Shown one piece after another: positions 43,860 through 52,370 of a stretch of DNA of 64,000 bases. Below the pieces are notes generated by a model. That model saw nothing but the letters and a program-made list of their open reading frames with translations, ran no database searches and was not told where the DNA came from. The position numbers and the translations under genes were made by a program. This stretch comes from DAIOXA01 sp050949165 (GTDB lineage: Bacteria > Bacillota > Proteinivoracia > UBA4975): assembly GCA_050949165.1 (NCBI GenBank), contig JBMNFF010000001.1:1054001-1118000 (forward strand). Reading direction: 5' to 3'. Each line of letters begins with the position of its first letter. The first letter of the stretch is position 1.

Positions 43860-44636
43860 ATGAGGCTGTATTTGAAGTTTGTCGCCATGCACATACAGAG
43901 TCAGATGCAGTACAAGGCTTCTTTCTTCCTCACGGCCCTGGGCCAGTTCCTGGTCTCCTTTACCGCCCTCCTGGGAATTTGGTTTATGTTTATCCGGTTC
44001 AACGAAGTGGAAGGCTTTAGCTTTCCCGAAGTGCTGCTATGCTCTGCCACCACCCTGATGGCCTTTTCCCTGGCGGAATGCTTTGGCCGCGGCTTTGACC
44101 GCTTCCCCCGGATTATCAGCAATGGCGAGCTGGACAGGATGCTGGTGCGTCCCTGGCCGGTGGTGCCCCAAGTGCTGGCGGCAGAAATTGACTTTTCCCG
44201 CCTGGGCCGCCTAATCCAGGCCGTCCTGGTCTTCAGCTACGCAATCCCCGCCAGCCAGATTCACTGGACCATTGCCAAGATCATCACTCTCATCCTGATG
44301 ATTCTCTGCGGCAGCATCGTCTTTTTCTGCCTCTTCCTGATCTACGCCGCCTTTTCTTTCTTCACCATTGAAGGCCTGGAATTCATGAATGTCCTCACCG
44401 ATGGCGGCCGCGAGTTCGGACGCTATCCCTATTCGGTGTACGGCAATGATGTGCTGCGCTTCCTGACCTACGTCGTCCCCCTGGCCCTGTTTCAGTACTA
44501 CCCCCTCCTCTACCTTCTGGACAGAAAAGACAGTATCCTCTACATGCTGGCGCCCCTGCTGGCCCTTCCCTTTGCCATCCCTGCCTACGCCTTCTGGCGC
44601 TACGGGCTCAGCAGGTATAAATCCACGGGTTCATAA
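43860..44636 (+). CDS. ABC-2 exporter permease 2
   Basis: Second DUF990-like permease of 258 residues, about six membrane segments, with IISNGELDRMLVRPWPVVPQ, matching the loop seen in permease 1. GGGGGG precedes the ATG. The last codons overlap the decayed RHS fragment on the other strand, so the insertion that brought the RHS sequence ended right at this gene. Confidence 0.87.
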   Translation: MRLYLKFVAMHIQSQMQYKASFFLTALGQFLVSFTALLGIWFMFIRFNEVEGFSFPEVLLCSATTLMAFSLAECFGRGFDRFPRIISNGELDRMLVRPWPVVPQVLAAEIDFSRLGRLIQAVLVFSYAIPASQIHWTIAKIITLILMILCGSIVFFCLFLIYAAFSFFTIEGLEFMNVLTDGGREFGRYPYSVYGNDVLRFLTYVVPLALFQYYPLLYLLDRKDSILYMLAPLLALPFAIPAYAFWRYGLSRYKSTGS

Positions 44637-44808
44637 AAGCGGTTGCCCCGTGCATCGTAAGATATGGTGGTGATGTCTTCCTCTTCTTGAACCTGTATCT
44701 GACGATCCAACTCATCATAGGTGTAGCTTACCACCGTCCCGTCGGGGTAGCATGAATACAAAGAAAACCCGGTTACCGTTTTACTTAGTAGCCGGGTATA
44801 AGTTTTGT
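44601..44808 (-). pseudogene. RHS/YD-repeat protein fragment
   Basis: The minus strand encodes YPDGTVVSYTYDELDRQIQ followed by TTISYDARGNRF, an unmistakable YD repeat of RHS toxins or cell-wall proteins. It is closed by stops on both sides (TAA near 44807, TAG near 44601) and has no start or toxin tip. It is a remnant of a much larger gene. The last codons run into the end of the permease gene. Confidence 0.75.
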
Positions 44809-44855
44809 CTTAAAAGATATTTTTGCATCAGCCAGAGAATGCGCAACCTGCGGTT

Positions 44856-45017
44856 CTAAACTAGCTCTACTGCCTTAAATGAATAGCCGGTAAACCTATT
44901 CTTTTCGAAAACATCTTTAAACTGCTCGGACACAAAAAACCTTTGCTTATAATCTTTCAAACGAATAATATCAAACCCTAGAAGTTTTTCCTTCTGCAAT
45001 ACATATTTGATATTTTA
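44856..45017 (-). pseudogene. C-terminal fragment of an Imm11-like immunity protein
   Basis: A 52-codon frame on the minus strand, between a TAA and a TAG, encodes YKQRFFVSEQFKDVFEKNRF then TGYSF. This matches the C-terminal pattern of DUF1629/Imm11 immunity proteins. No start codon or N-terminal part is present. The DNA is AT-richer than its surroundings. Its closeness to the RHS fragment suggests a decayed toxin-immunity locus. The family match is by eye. Confidence 0.55.
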
Positions 45018-45059
45018 CAGATGTTAAGCTGGTAGGACCTGCTGATGGCCAAACAGATT

Positions 45060-45083
45060 GAGGGAGCTTGTGTAAGCTCCCTC
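45060..45083. terminator. Bidirectional terminator after the KOW protein gene
   Basis: A perfect 10-bp stem (45060-45069 with 45074-45083) with a GTGT loop lies five bases beyond the stop of the minus-strand operon. On the + strand it is followed by GTTTCTT. Confidence 0.75.
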
Positions 45084-45088
45084 GTTTC

Positions 45089-46207
45089 TTATTCCGCTAA
45101 TATCTCTACATTGGCCCGGGGCACGGTGACCCGCTGGCCGGTATCCAGGGTGACCTCCAGGACCCGGACCTTGGCCTCGCTCTCGATTTTCTGCAACTGC
45201 ACCGGGAGGGCGCTGACCGCCCCCAGGCGGCCAAACCAGGGGGTGCGGATTACCCGGACCCGGGTCCCTATTTCCAGCCCGGTGGCGGCGGCCTCTGCCT
45301 GGACCGCTGCTCCGCCGGGCCGCGCCACCACCACTTCGGGACGCAGTACCCCGGCCCGAATCTGGGTGGTCCCGTTGATGGAGGCCGTCTCGCCTGCCAG
45401 CTTCTGGAAAAGAGCGAAGGTCTTCTCGGCCATGGGTATTTTGCCGAAGCCCTCGGTGACCACCAGGGAAAGGGGAATGTCCTCGTGGCCGGTGATGGCC
45501 ACCCCGATTTCATAGCCCAGGTATTCATGGAGGTCCCGGTCCAGGACGCCGCCGCTGACCAGACCCACCACGCCAACTTCGCCGGCCCGCTGCAGGGCGT
45601 CGGCGGTGACCAGGGCTCCGCCTACCAAGATGCGGCCCCGATCCCCGTCCAGGATCTGCCGGGCAGTGAGGGTATCGGTGGGCTTTTTCACCGCAATGCG
45701 CAGCGTGCCGCAGCCTTCACCGCCGATGCCGAAGATGCCCTGAATCAGGGCGGCGGGGGTCTCCACCACCACCCCTTCCCTGGGCAGGACCTCGGTGACG
45801 GTGCCGGAGATATACGCCTTCACTGCCACCGGCGCCGCCGGTTCCCGAATGGTGACCTGGCCGGTTACGGAGGATATGTGCTCAATGGTTCCCGTGGCCG
45901 GGGACTGGCACTGCCCCCGAAAAAGGCCGAAGAAAGCAGAATAACGGGCGATTACCTCCCCTTCCCGGACGCTGTCTCCTACGGACTTGACCATGACCTC
46001 ATCAATTTCCGAGGGCTCTATATTCAGCTGGTTGGAGACCGCCACCAAGTGGGGGCGGCCGGGAATAAAGGCCTGGGCCACAATTGTTTCCGGCTCTACC
46101 CTCATGCCCCGCTCGACCAATACCTCCCCCTTCAGGGGCAGGCGCCTGGCCTTGCGGATAATGGTTCCCTCACTGACTGTCAAGCCTGGCAAATACGCGT
46201 CGCTCAT
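45089..46207 (-). CDS. KOW-motif protein linked to a GlmL/MutL-type ATPase
   Basis: A 372-residue soluble protein. The N-terminal half has beta-rich segments like biotinyl/lipoyl barrel-sandwich domains (VKSVGDSVREGEVIARYS and AYISGTVTEVLPREGVVVE), and the C-terminus has a KOW element, GTRVRVIRTPWFGRLGAV. I cannot name a reaction. Its ATG overlaps the stop of the ASKHA ATPase gene, so the two are very likely functional partners. It is the last gene of a seven-gene operon. Confidence 0.75.
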   Translation of the reverse strand: MSDAYLPGLTVSEGTIIRKARRLPLKGEVLVERGMRVEPETIVAQAFIPGRPHLVAVSNQLNIEPSEIDEVMVKSVGDSVREGEVIARYSAFFGLFRGQCQSPATGTIEHISSVTGQVTIREPAAPVAVKAYISGTVTEVLPREGVVVETPAALIQGIFGIGGEGCGTLRIAVKKPTDTLTARQILDGDRGRILVGGALVTADALQRAGEVGVVGLVSGGVLDRDLHEYLGYEIGVAITGHEDIPLSLVVTEGFGKIPMAEKTFALFQKLAGETASINGTTQIRAGVLRPEVVVARPGGAAVQAEAAATGLEIGTRVRVIRTPWFGRLGAVSALPVQLQKIESEAKVRVLEVTLDTGQRVTVPRANVEILAE

Positions 46208-48006
46208 AATTTTCCCCCCACCAGCATCGGGTACATTCCCACCTGCTCATACCATTTGAGCAGCTGGCGCACCCGGGTTTTCTCGTCTTCCGCCAGGAGC
46301 AGGGGCCGCCCCCGGCAGTCCAGGAAGAGTCCGCACGCGCCCCCAGCCAATTTCCGGCGCAAGGTGCGGCCCCGGCCGGCGCCAATATTGGCTCCCCCCT
46401 GGGGATGAAGCTCCACCTGGAAGGGGCCCTCCCCGGAAATTAGCTGGATTTCTCCCCAAGCCACGTCCACAGCGGCACTGCCTTTGTCCCACTTGACGGC
46501 GCCGCGAATTGCCCGCTCGCCAATTCGGCCCCTGCCTGCGGGCGCCACTACGGTGCCCAGGTAAATGAGGCAGTCCTTCTCGAAGACCTGGGTGGCTCCC
46601 TGGGGATGAATCTCCGAAAGCACACCCAACTGGGGCATCATGAAGATGCTATCCACCGCCAGCCGGGTCACCCCCTGGGGCTGGAAGGCGTCCACCATCA
46701 TCATGGCGCTCTGGACCCGGCGCGGGGCGTGGGAAAGGGCGCCGCCGCTGCCCACCAAGAGATCCAGCTCCAGCATGTCGATGAAGGTTTCCTCGCCGCT
46801 GGTCTGTTGGAAGGCATCGCCGATGGAGCGCTGGCGCTGTACTCCCCGGAGCCCCACCGCCAGGGTCTTGTGATGGGCAAAGGCCAGCCCCAAGGCCTCC
46901 CGGGCGATGGCCTGCTCGATTAAGAGGTCCTCCAGGGTGTGGGGAATGGTGGTGGGGCGGATCATCTTGTTGCGGATGCGGTTCTTCAGCTCCGCCGGGG
47001 CGATGCTGAAGGGCAGCCAGCGCAGAATATTGTCTATCCCCGTTTCCACCAGCACATTGCACACGCTGTAACTCATGCCCAAATTGGCGCTGACGGTGCG
47101 GTTAAAGATCCCCGCAAACATGGAGAACACGTCGGTGGTAGCGCCGCCGATATCCACGCCGATGACATTGATTCCGTTTTCCCTGGCCACCGTCTGGATA
47201 ATCTTGCCCACCGCCGCCGGCGTAGGCATGATGGGGGCATGGGTCCAGTCCAGCAGCTTTTTATAGCCCGGGGCCTGGGCCATGACATGCTCCATGAAGA
47301 GATTGTGGATTTCCTCCCGGGCAGGACCCAGCTCCTCCTTCTCCAGCACCGGCCGGATATTGGGGAGAAAGCGCAGGTCTGTCTTATCCCGCAGGAGTTC
47401 TCCCACCTGGGGTTGGGCATGGGTGTTGCCGCAGTAGATTACCGGCAAATTGTAGCCGCTGCCCAGACGAGGCCGGGGATCCGAGGCGGCGAGGATTTCC
47501 GCTATCTCCACCACATGGGAGACGGTGCCCCCGTCGATGCCCCCCGCCACCAGAACCATGTCGGGGCGGAGCTGGCGGATGCGCTCGATCTTCTGGTAAG
47601 CCAGGCGTCCATCGTCCACGGCAATGGTGTCCATGACGATGGCCCCGGCCCCCAGGGCCGCCCGCTGGGCGCTCTCGGCGGTCATCTTCTTGACCACCCC
47701 GGCCACCATCATCTGGAGGCCGCCCCCGGCGCTGCTGGTGGCCAGGAACAAGTCCACGCCCCGCTCATCCCGGGCGGGAGTGATGATGCCTCGGGAATCC
47801 ATAAATACGCGTCCCGTCAATTCCTCCACTTCCCGGATGGCATTCCTGACCCCCATGGTCACATCTTCAAAGGGCTTTTCCACCGTGGTGGGAGCTTCGC
47901 CTCGCACCTGCAGACGGTACTCCCCCTGGACCAGTTCAATGAGTATTGCCTTGGTGGTGGTGCTTCCACAGTCCACAGCCAGGATTACCTGAACAGGTTT
48001 ATTCAA
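46204..48006 (-). CDS. GlmL/MutL-like ASKHA ATPase (glutamate mutase L family)
   Basis: A 600-residue protein of the family annotated as glutamate mutase L (a mutase accessory or reactivation protein). Phosphate motif 1 is AVDCGSTTTKAILIE near the start; a second is VIGVDIGGATTDVFS near residue 280. No mutase subunits are near it here, so its partner is more likely the KOW protein and the membrane proteins of the operon. The TTG start has GGAGG eight bases upstream. The adjoining gap has a hairpin. Confidence 0.87.
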   Translation of the reverse strand: MNKPVQVILAVDCGSTTTKAILIELVQGEYRLQVRGEAPTTVEKPFEDVTMGVRNAIREVEELTGRVFMDSRGIITPARDERGVDLFLATSSAGGGLQMMVAGVVKKMTAESAQRAALGAGAIVMDTIAVDDGRLAYQKIERIRQLRPDMVLVAGGIDGGTVSHVVEIAEILAASDPRPRLGSGYNLPVIYCGNTHAQPQVGELLRDKTDLRFLPNIRPVLEKEELGPAREEIHNLFMEHVMAQAPGYKKLLDWTHAPIMPTPAAVGKIIQTVARENGINVIGVDIGGATTDVFSMFAGIFNRTVSANLGMSYSVCNVLVETGIDNILRWLPFSIAPAELKNRIRNKMIRPTTIPHTLEDLLIEQAIAREALGLAFAHHKTLAVGLRGVQRQRSIGDAFQQTSGEETFIDMLELDLLVGSGGALSHAPRRVQSAMMMVDAFQPQGVTRLAVDSIFMMPQLGVLSEIHPQGATQVFEKDCLIYLGTVVAPAGRGRIGERAIRGAVKWDKGSAAVDVAWGEIQLISGEGPFQVELHPQGGANIGAGRGRTLRRKLAGGACGLFLDCRGRPLLLAEDEKTRVRQLLKWYEQVGMYPMLVGGKL

Positions 48007-48029
48007 ATCTTACCACCTCCCAGAGTTAA

Positions 48030-48049
48030 GGGCCCGCCGGAGCGGGCCC
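48030..48049 (-). terminator. Strong hairpin inside the GlmL operon
   Basis: An 8-bp GGGCCCGC stem with a CGGA loop lies between the 209-residue membrane protein gene and the ATPase gene. There is no T-run, so it may serve to stabilise RNA or attenuate expression. Confidence 0.45.
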
Positions 48050-48056
48050 GTTCAGC

Positions 48057-48686
48057 TTATAGAATCGACAGCCACTCACCCAGCAGGAAGTAGATCCTGC
48101 CTACCAGCAAGGACATTCGGGCCATGACGGTGTTGCCGAAAGACGCTCCGAAGGCGATCATCATCACCCACTTGCCGATGCTGGCACCGACCTTCAAGGG
48201 GCCCTTCTGCTCCCGGGAGAAGTAGAAATAGATTAGAGTCCCCAACACACCCAGGATAAAGAGCAGGGAGTCGATGCCGAACTTGGACATCACGCCCCAG
48301 AGGGGCAGGGCCATGGTGGAGGTAATCTGGCTCATAAAGGAAGCCCCGATTACGCCCCGGATGGCCAGGGCACTGCCGACCCCGACGACAAAGCCCAGGG
48401 GAATACGACTGATCCACTTCCCCGTCTTTAAGAAGCGGGTGTAGAGGAGCACGCCCAGGACCAGGGGCACGATCATAATCCACTGGCGGGGCTCACCCTC
48501 GGCCGGATTGACGAGCGGATTCCACGCGTTGGTGACTATGGACTGGTAACCATAAAAGATGCCGATCCCCGCCGCTAACCCGATAAACAGGTGTTCAGCA
48601 GTGCGGTAAAAGGGGTTTTCTCGGAGCAGGTAGCTGAGAATAGCCAAAGTGCAGAGGGCGCCTATCCAAATTCCCAAGGTTTCCAT
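48057..48686 (-). CDS. Membrane protein of the GlmL/KOW operon (209 aa)
   Basis: About six hydrophobic segments, starting WIGALCTLAILSYLLRENPF and including TAEHLFIGLAAGIGIFYG. No family known to me. GAGGTG precedes the ATG. It lies between the 275-residue membrane protein and the ATPase gene, all on one strand with short gaps. Confidence 0.75.
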   Translation of the reverse strand: METLGIWIGALCTLAILSYLLRENPFYRTAEHLFIGLAAGIGIFYGYQSIVTNAWNPLVNPAEGEPRQWIMIVPLVLGVLLYTRFLKTGKWISRIPLGFVVGVGSALAIRGVIGASFMSQITSTMALPLWGVMSKFGIDSLLFILGVLGTLIYFYFSREQKGPLKVGASIGKWVMMIAFGASFGNTVMARMSLLVGRIYFLLGEWLSIL

Positions 48687-48720
48687 AATTTCACCTCCTT
48701 GCAGCTCTTTTCAATCCGGA

Positions 48721-49548
48721 CTAATCCTTCTTCTTCCTGCCCACGGCGACATAGGCGATGTTGCCGATGAGGATCAGGGCAATTATCACCAGGTGGGAAA
48801 TGGACTGGGCATCCATTCCGCCCAGACCCAGCCCCGGCCGGTCCACCAAGACCTCGTACTGAGCGGCGCCGCTCATACCCGCCAGCAGGCCCACCAGGTC
48901 TCCCGACTGGAGATAGGGGAGCATGCCGGGAACGGAAACGGCAGTGACGCCACCGGTGATGGTGACGGGATACTGAGAACCGATCTGCTCGATATAGGTC
49001 CGAAGACCGGGATCACCGGCAGAAAGGCAGATAATCAAGTCTATGTCCTCGATGGTCTTGATATCCTTCATCATGGGGATGCTGCCCGTCCGGGTCCGGG
49101 TGACGTCCTCGGGGAAGGTGGCGTGGATATCCCGGGCCAGGGAATTGAGGACCACGGCCTGCCCCGGGCGATAGCCCAGGTTGACATAGTCTTCGCCGTA
49201 CACCGCCTCCAGTTCGGGAGCGACGGCATTGTGGACCCTGTCGGCAAAGGTGGCGCCCTGGTTCCATAGGGCCACGGCCACTAACTTGTGCTTCTTTTCC
49301 AGGATGTGCCTGGTCACGGCTTCGGCCTGAGGCAGGAGCTCCGGAGCGCTGGCGGCATCCCAGTCATAGGACAGCAACACCACCGAACCGGCGGGCAGCC
49401 TATCCACCAGGTCATACACCGCCTGGGTGTTTGCGGTGATGTCAACTGGGAGTCCCAATGGGAAGAGCAGGGGCAGGACGATGGACAGGAACAGGAGCAG
49501 GTAGATAATCCGCCGGTCGATGGTCTGCAGTTTTTCCAACCACTTCAC
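48721..49548 (-). CDS. Membrane-anchored protein of the GlmL/KOW operon (275 aa)
   Basis: One N-terminal membrane segment (about 15-35), a soluble central domain, and a C-terminal membrane segment (about 248-268) with a KKK tail, so both ends face the cytoplasm and the domain lies outside. The domain contains VVLLSYDWDAASAPELLP and DLIICLSAGDPGLRTYIE. I cannot assign a function. The GTG at 49548 is eight bases after GGGAGG; the one three codons earlier overlaps it. Confidence 0.75.
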   Translation of the reverse strand: MKWLEKLQTIDRRIIYLLLFLSIVLPLLFPLGLPVDITANTQAVYDLVDRLPAGSVVLLSYDWDAASAPELLPQAEAVTRHILEKKHKLVAVALWNQGATFADRVHNAVAPELEAVYGEDYVNLGYRPGQAVVLNSLARDIHATFPEDVTRTRTGSIPMMKDIKTIEDIDLIICLSAGDPGLRTYIEQIGSQYPVTITGGVTAVSVPGMLPYLQSGDLVGLLAGMSGAAQYEVLVDRPGLGLGGMDAQSISHLVIIALILIGNIAYVAVGRKKKD

Positions 49549-49586
49549 TGATTTCACCTCCCTGTATGCATATTAATCCGGGGCGG

Positions 49587-50207
49587 CTACTGCCCGCCAA
49601 AATACGATCTGTCGATGCCAAAGATTACCCGCAGGGCCGTCACTATAGCGCCCAGGGAGGCGCCGATCATGATTCCCCGCATGCCGGCGGTGGTAAACAC
49701 CGTCTGCAGCCAGCCCGAGTATTCGGGAAAGCCGCTCCATATTTTCGCTCCCACCGGAGTCGCTCCCAACATCACCACCACGGCGGAAATCAGGAGCACT
49801 GTGGCCTCCTTGGTCCTGATCCGGAAGGCCCTGTACGCAGCCGAAGCGATATAGAAGGCCAACAGGGCAAACATCGTCCCGTTGAGATGCTCAAAGATAT
49901 TGCTGAACAGGTACTGGTAAACGGCGTTCTGCTGGGTCCAGATAATGGGGATTACGGCCATGACCACCATAGCCACCAGCAGGATCAGGCTGTTCCACCA
50001 TTCCTTCTTGCGCTTGACAATCCTCTGCACGTGAATCCGCAGGAGATTGGCTGCCCCCAGCAAGAGGGCAAAGGCGGCGATGACTATTGCCCATTCCAGG
50101 AAGTGACCAACCACATATTCGGAGAGGAAGGGAATCTTGACAAAGTAGTCCAACAAGAACAGGATGCCCGCCACAAAGGTAATGGCAATTGGAACTTCGC
50201 GACGCAC
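49587..50207 (-). CDS. Membrane protein of the GlmL/KOW operon (206 aa)
   Basis: About six hydrophobic segments, with a basic loop RIHVQRIVKRKKEWWNS. No recognised family. The GTG at 50207 is eight bases after GGAGG. The protein is similar in size and layout to the 209-residue membrane protein further on. Confidence 0.75.
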   Translation of the reverse strand: MRREVPIAITFVAGILFLLDYFVKIPFLSEYVVGHFLEWAIVIAAFALLLGAANLLRIHVQRIVKRKKEWWNSLILLVAMVVMAVIPIIWTQQNAVYQYLFSNIFEHLNGTMFALLAFYIASAAYRAFRIRTKEATVLLISAVVVMLGATPVGAKIWSGFPEYSGWLQTVFTTAGMRGIMIGASLGAIVTALRVIFGIDRSYFGGQ

Positions 50208-50273
50208 TTCTTTCACCTCCTCTTCTTCCAGATGTCTGCGGGAACCGCTTTCCCGCAGGGACTTTTCAGCTCA

Positions 50274-51071
50274 TCATGACGAGAACTTGACCAGGAAGTC
50301 GCAGATTACCGGCCAGTTGAAGGTGGTGGTGATGGTGCCCACCACGATCAGGATGATGGCAGCGATCTTGCCCAGGTCCTGGACCTTGATTCCTGCAACC
50401 TGCATGGGATCCTGGGAAAGATAGGCGCCGGCGGCAAAGAGCTCTTCTCCAATCAGGCAGTAATCGCAGGCGGCAATGAAGAAGGGAAGCTGATGGGTAT
50501 TGGCAGTGCCCGCCACCTGGATGGAGCCCGACACAAAGCCGCCCTCGGCAAAGATCAGGGATTCCGCCCAGAATGCTCCCATCATGATGTTGGCGGCCAC
50601 CTTTTCCCGGGCCATGATCCCCATACATCCGGCGGCATAGGCGAATTGCTCGTCGGACAGGAAGCGGATATTATCGGGGTTATAGGACTCCGGCTTGCCC
50701 TCGGTGAGGTAGCTCTGGCGCACCACCTCCTCGCTGATAGGCAGGACCTCGGGCATCCTGTTGGTGACGATAAGATCGGTGTCGTACTTGGCCGTCAGCC
50801 GGGACACATAGCCCAGGACCGCCAGCCCTGCCAGGGTTTGGGCTGCCGTCTCTTCGCTGAGGGCGGCGATGCCGGGGCTGAAGTGCACCGGGCGCCCCAT
50901 CTCGGTGGCCCGGCCTACAGCTTCATCAATGGCCTCCAGACCGCTGATGCGGCGGATAAAGAACTTCTTGCCCTTTTTGGCCTGCTTGATGGTGATGAGC
51001 AGCACCACGGCAATCAGCAGGGCAAACACCAAGAGCGCCAAGCGATTGACCACAAAGATCTCTTCTAACAC
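50274..51071 (-). CDS. DUF6754-like membrane protein
   Basis: A 265-residue protein with one N-terminal and one C-terminal membrane segment and a large central domain: RRISGLEAIDEAVGRATEMG, then GRPVHFSPG. I associate this pattern with DUF6754 proteins, of unknown function. The GTG start has GGAGG ten bases upstream and overlaps the preceding small gene. Confidence 0.75.
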   Translation of the reverse strand: MLEEIFVVNRLALLVFALLIAVVLLITIKQAKKGKKFFIRRISGLEAIDEAVGRATEMGRPVHFSPGIAALSEETAAQTLAGLAVLGYVSRLTAKYDTDLIVTNRMPEVLPISEEVVRQSYLTEGKPESYNPDNIRFLSDEQFAYAAGCMGIMAREKVAANIMMGAFWAESLIFAEGGFVSGSIQVAGTANTHQLPFFIAACDYCLIGEELFAAGAYLSQDPMQVAGIKVQDLGKIAAIILIVVGTITTTFNWPVICDFLVKFSS

Positions 51072-51349
51072 TGGGTTTTCACCTCCTTGCCTTTGTTTCT
51101 ATCCAACTCCTCGAGCCGGGAGATCAGCCTCTCCACCTGCTCCCGGTCGCCGATGAGGTTGGCGAAGTCCTCGGTATTGGCCTCGCCGAAGATCCAGTCC
51201 AGCCCTGGCGCCGCAATCTGGATCAGGGCGCCGCCAACACCAGCCAGGGGCTTGTGCATTTCCAGAAACATTATTGCGGGAATGGTCAGACCATGGCGGT
51301 TGATGCGTTGGGCGATTCTTTCCGTCAGCTGATTCAGGCGTTCTTCCAT
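51065..51349 (-). CDS. Small conserved-looking protein starting the GlmL/KOW operon (94 aa)
   Basis: A soluble 94-residue protein with an amphipathic N-terminus (MEERLNQLTERIAQRINRHG), a hydrophobic middle (PAIMFLEMHKPLAGVGGALI) and an acidic-basic tail. The ATG at 51349 has GAGGTG upstream. It overlaps the DUF6754-like gene by seven bases, so it belongs to that operon. Confidence 0.75.
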   Translation of the reverse strand: MEERLNQLTERIAQRINRHGLTIPAIMFLEMHKPLAGVGGALIQIAAPGLDWIFGEANTEDFANLIGDREQVERLISRLEELDRNKGKEVKTQC

Positions 51350-51402
51350 ACAATTCACCTCATGGGATTACTGGTAAAATATATTGAAGAGGTGTGATAA
51401 AA

Positions 51403-51495
51403 ATGCCTAATCGAAGAAAACCCCTGGGACAAAGCCAGGGAAAACACCCTTGCCAAGCCCCAGGGGACAAGCAATGCGCGGATATTACGATTTAA
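51403..51495 (+). CDS. Possible 30-aa small protein
   Basis: MPNRRKPLGQSQGKH and two cysteines further on; GAGGTG lies eight to nine bases before the ATG. The frame contains the arms of a CCCCTGGG/CCCAGGGG hairpin (51421-51466), which could equally be a regulatory element between the divergent operons. No relatives are known to me. Confidence 0.3.
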   Translation: MPNRRKPLGQSQGKHPCQAPGDKQCADITI

Positions 51496-51596
51496 GCACC
51501 CAATCCACCCTTATTTATTATTTTCTTCACATGGTCCACTCCGCCAATATGTGGTATATTACCAGTAATATTTTAAGTCATAGGGAGTTGCATGAT

Positions 51597-52366
<770 letters not shown>

Positions 52367-52370
<4 letters not shown>

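Noticed and set aside
46204..48006. Calling the ASKHA protein a true glutamate mutase activator
   Set aside because: No mutase subunits are encoded nearby; only the family name supports it.
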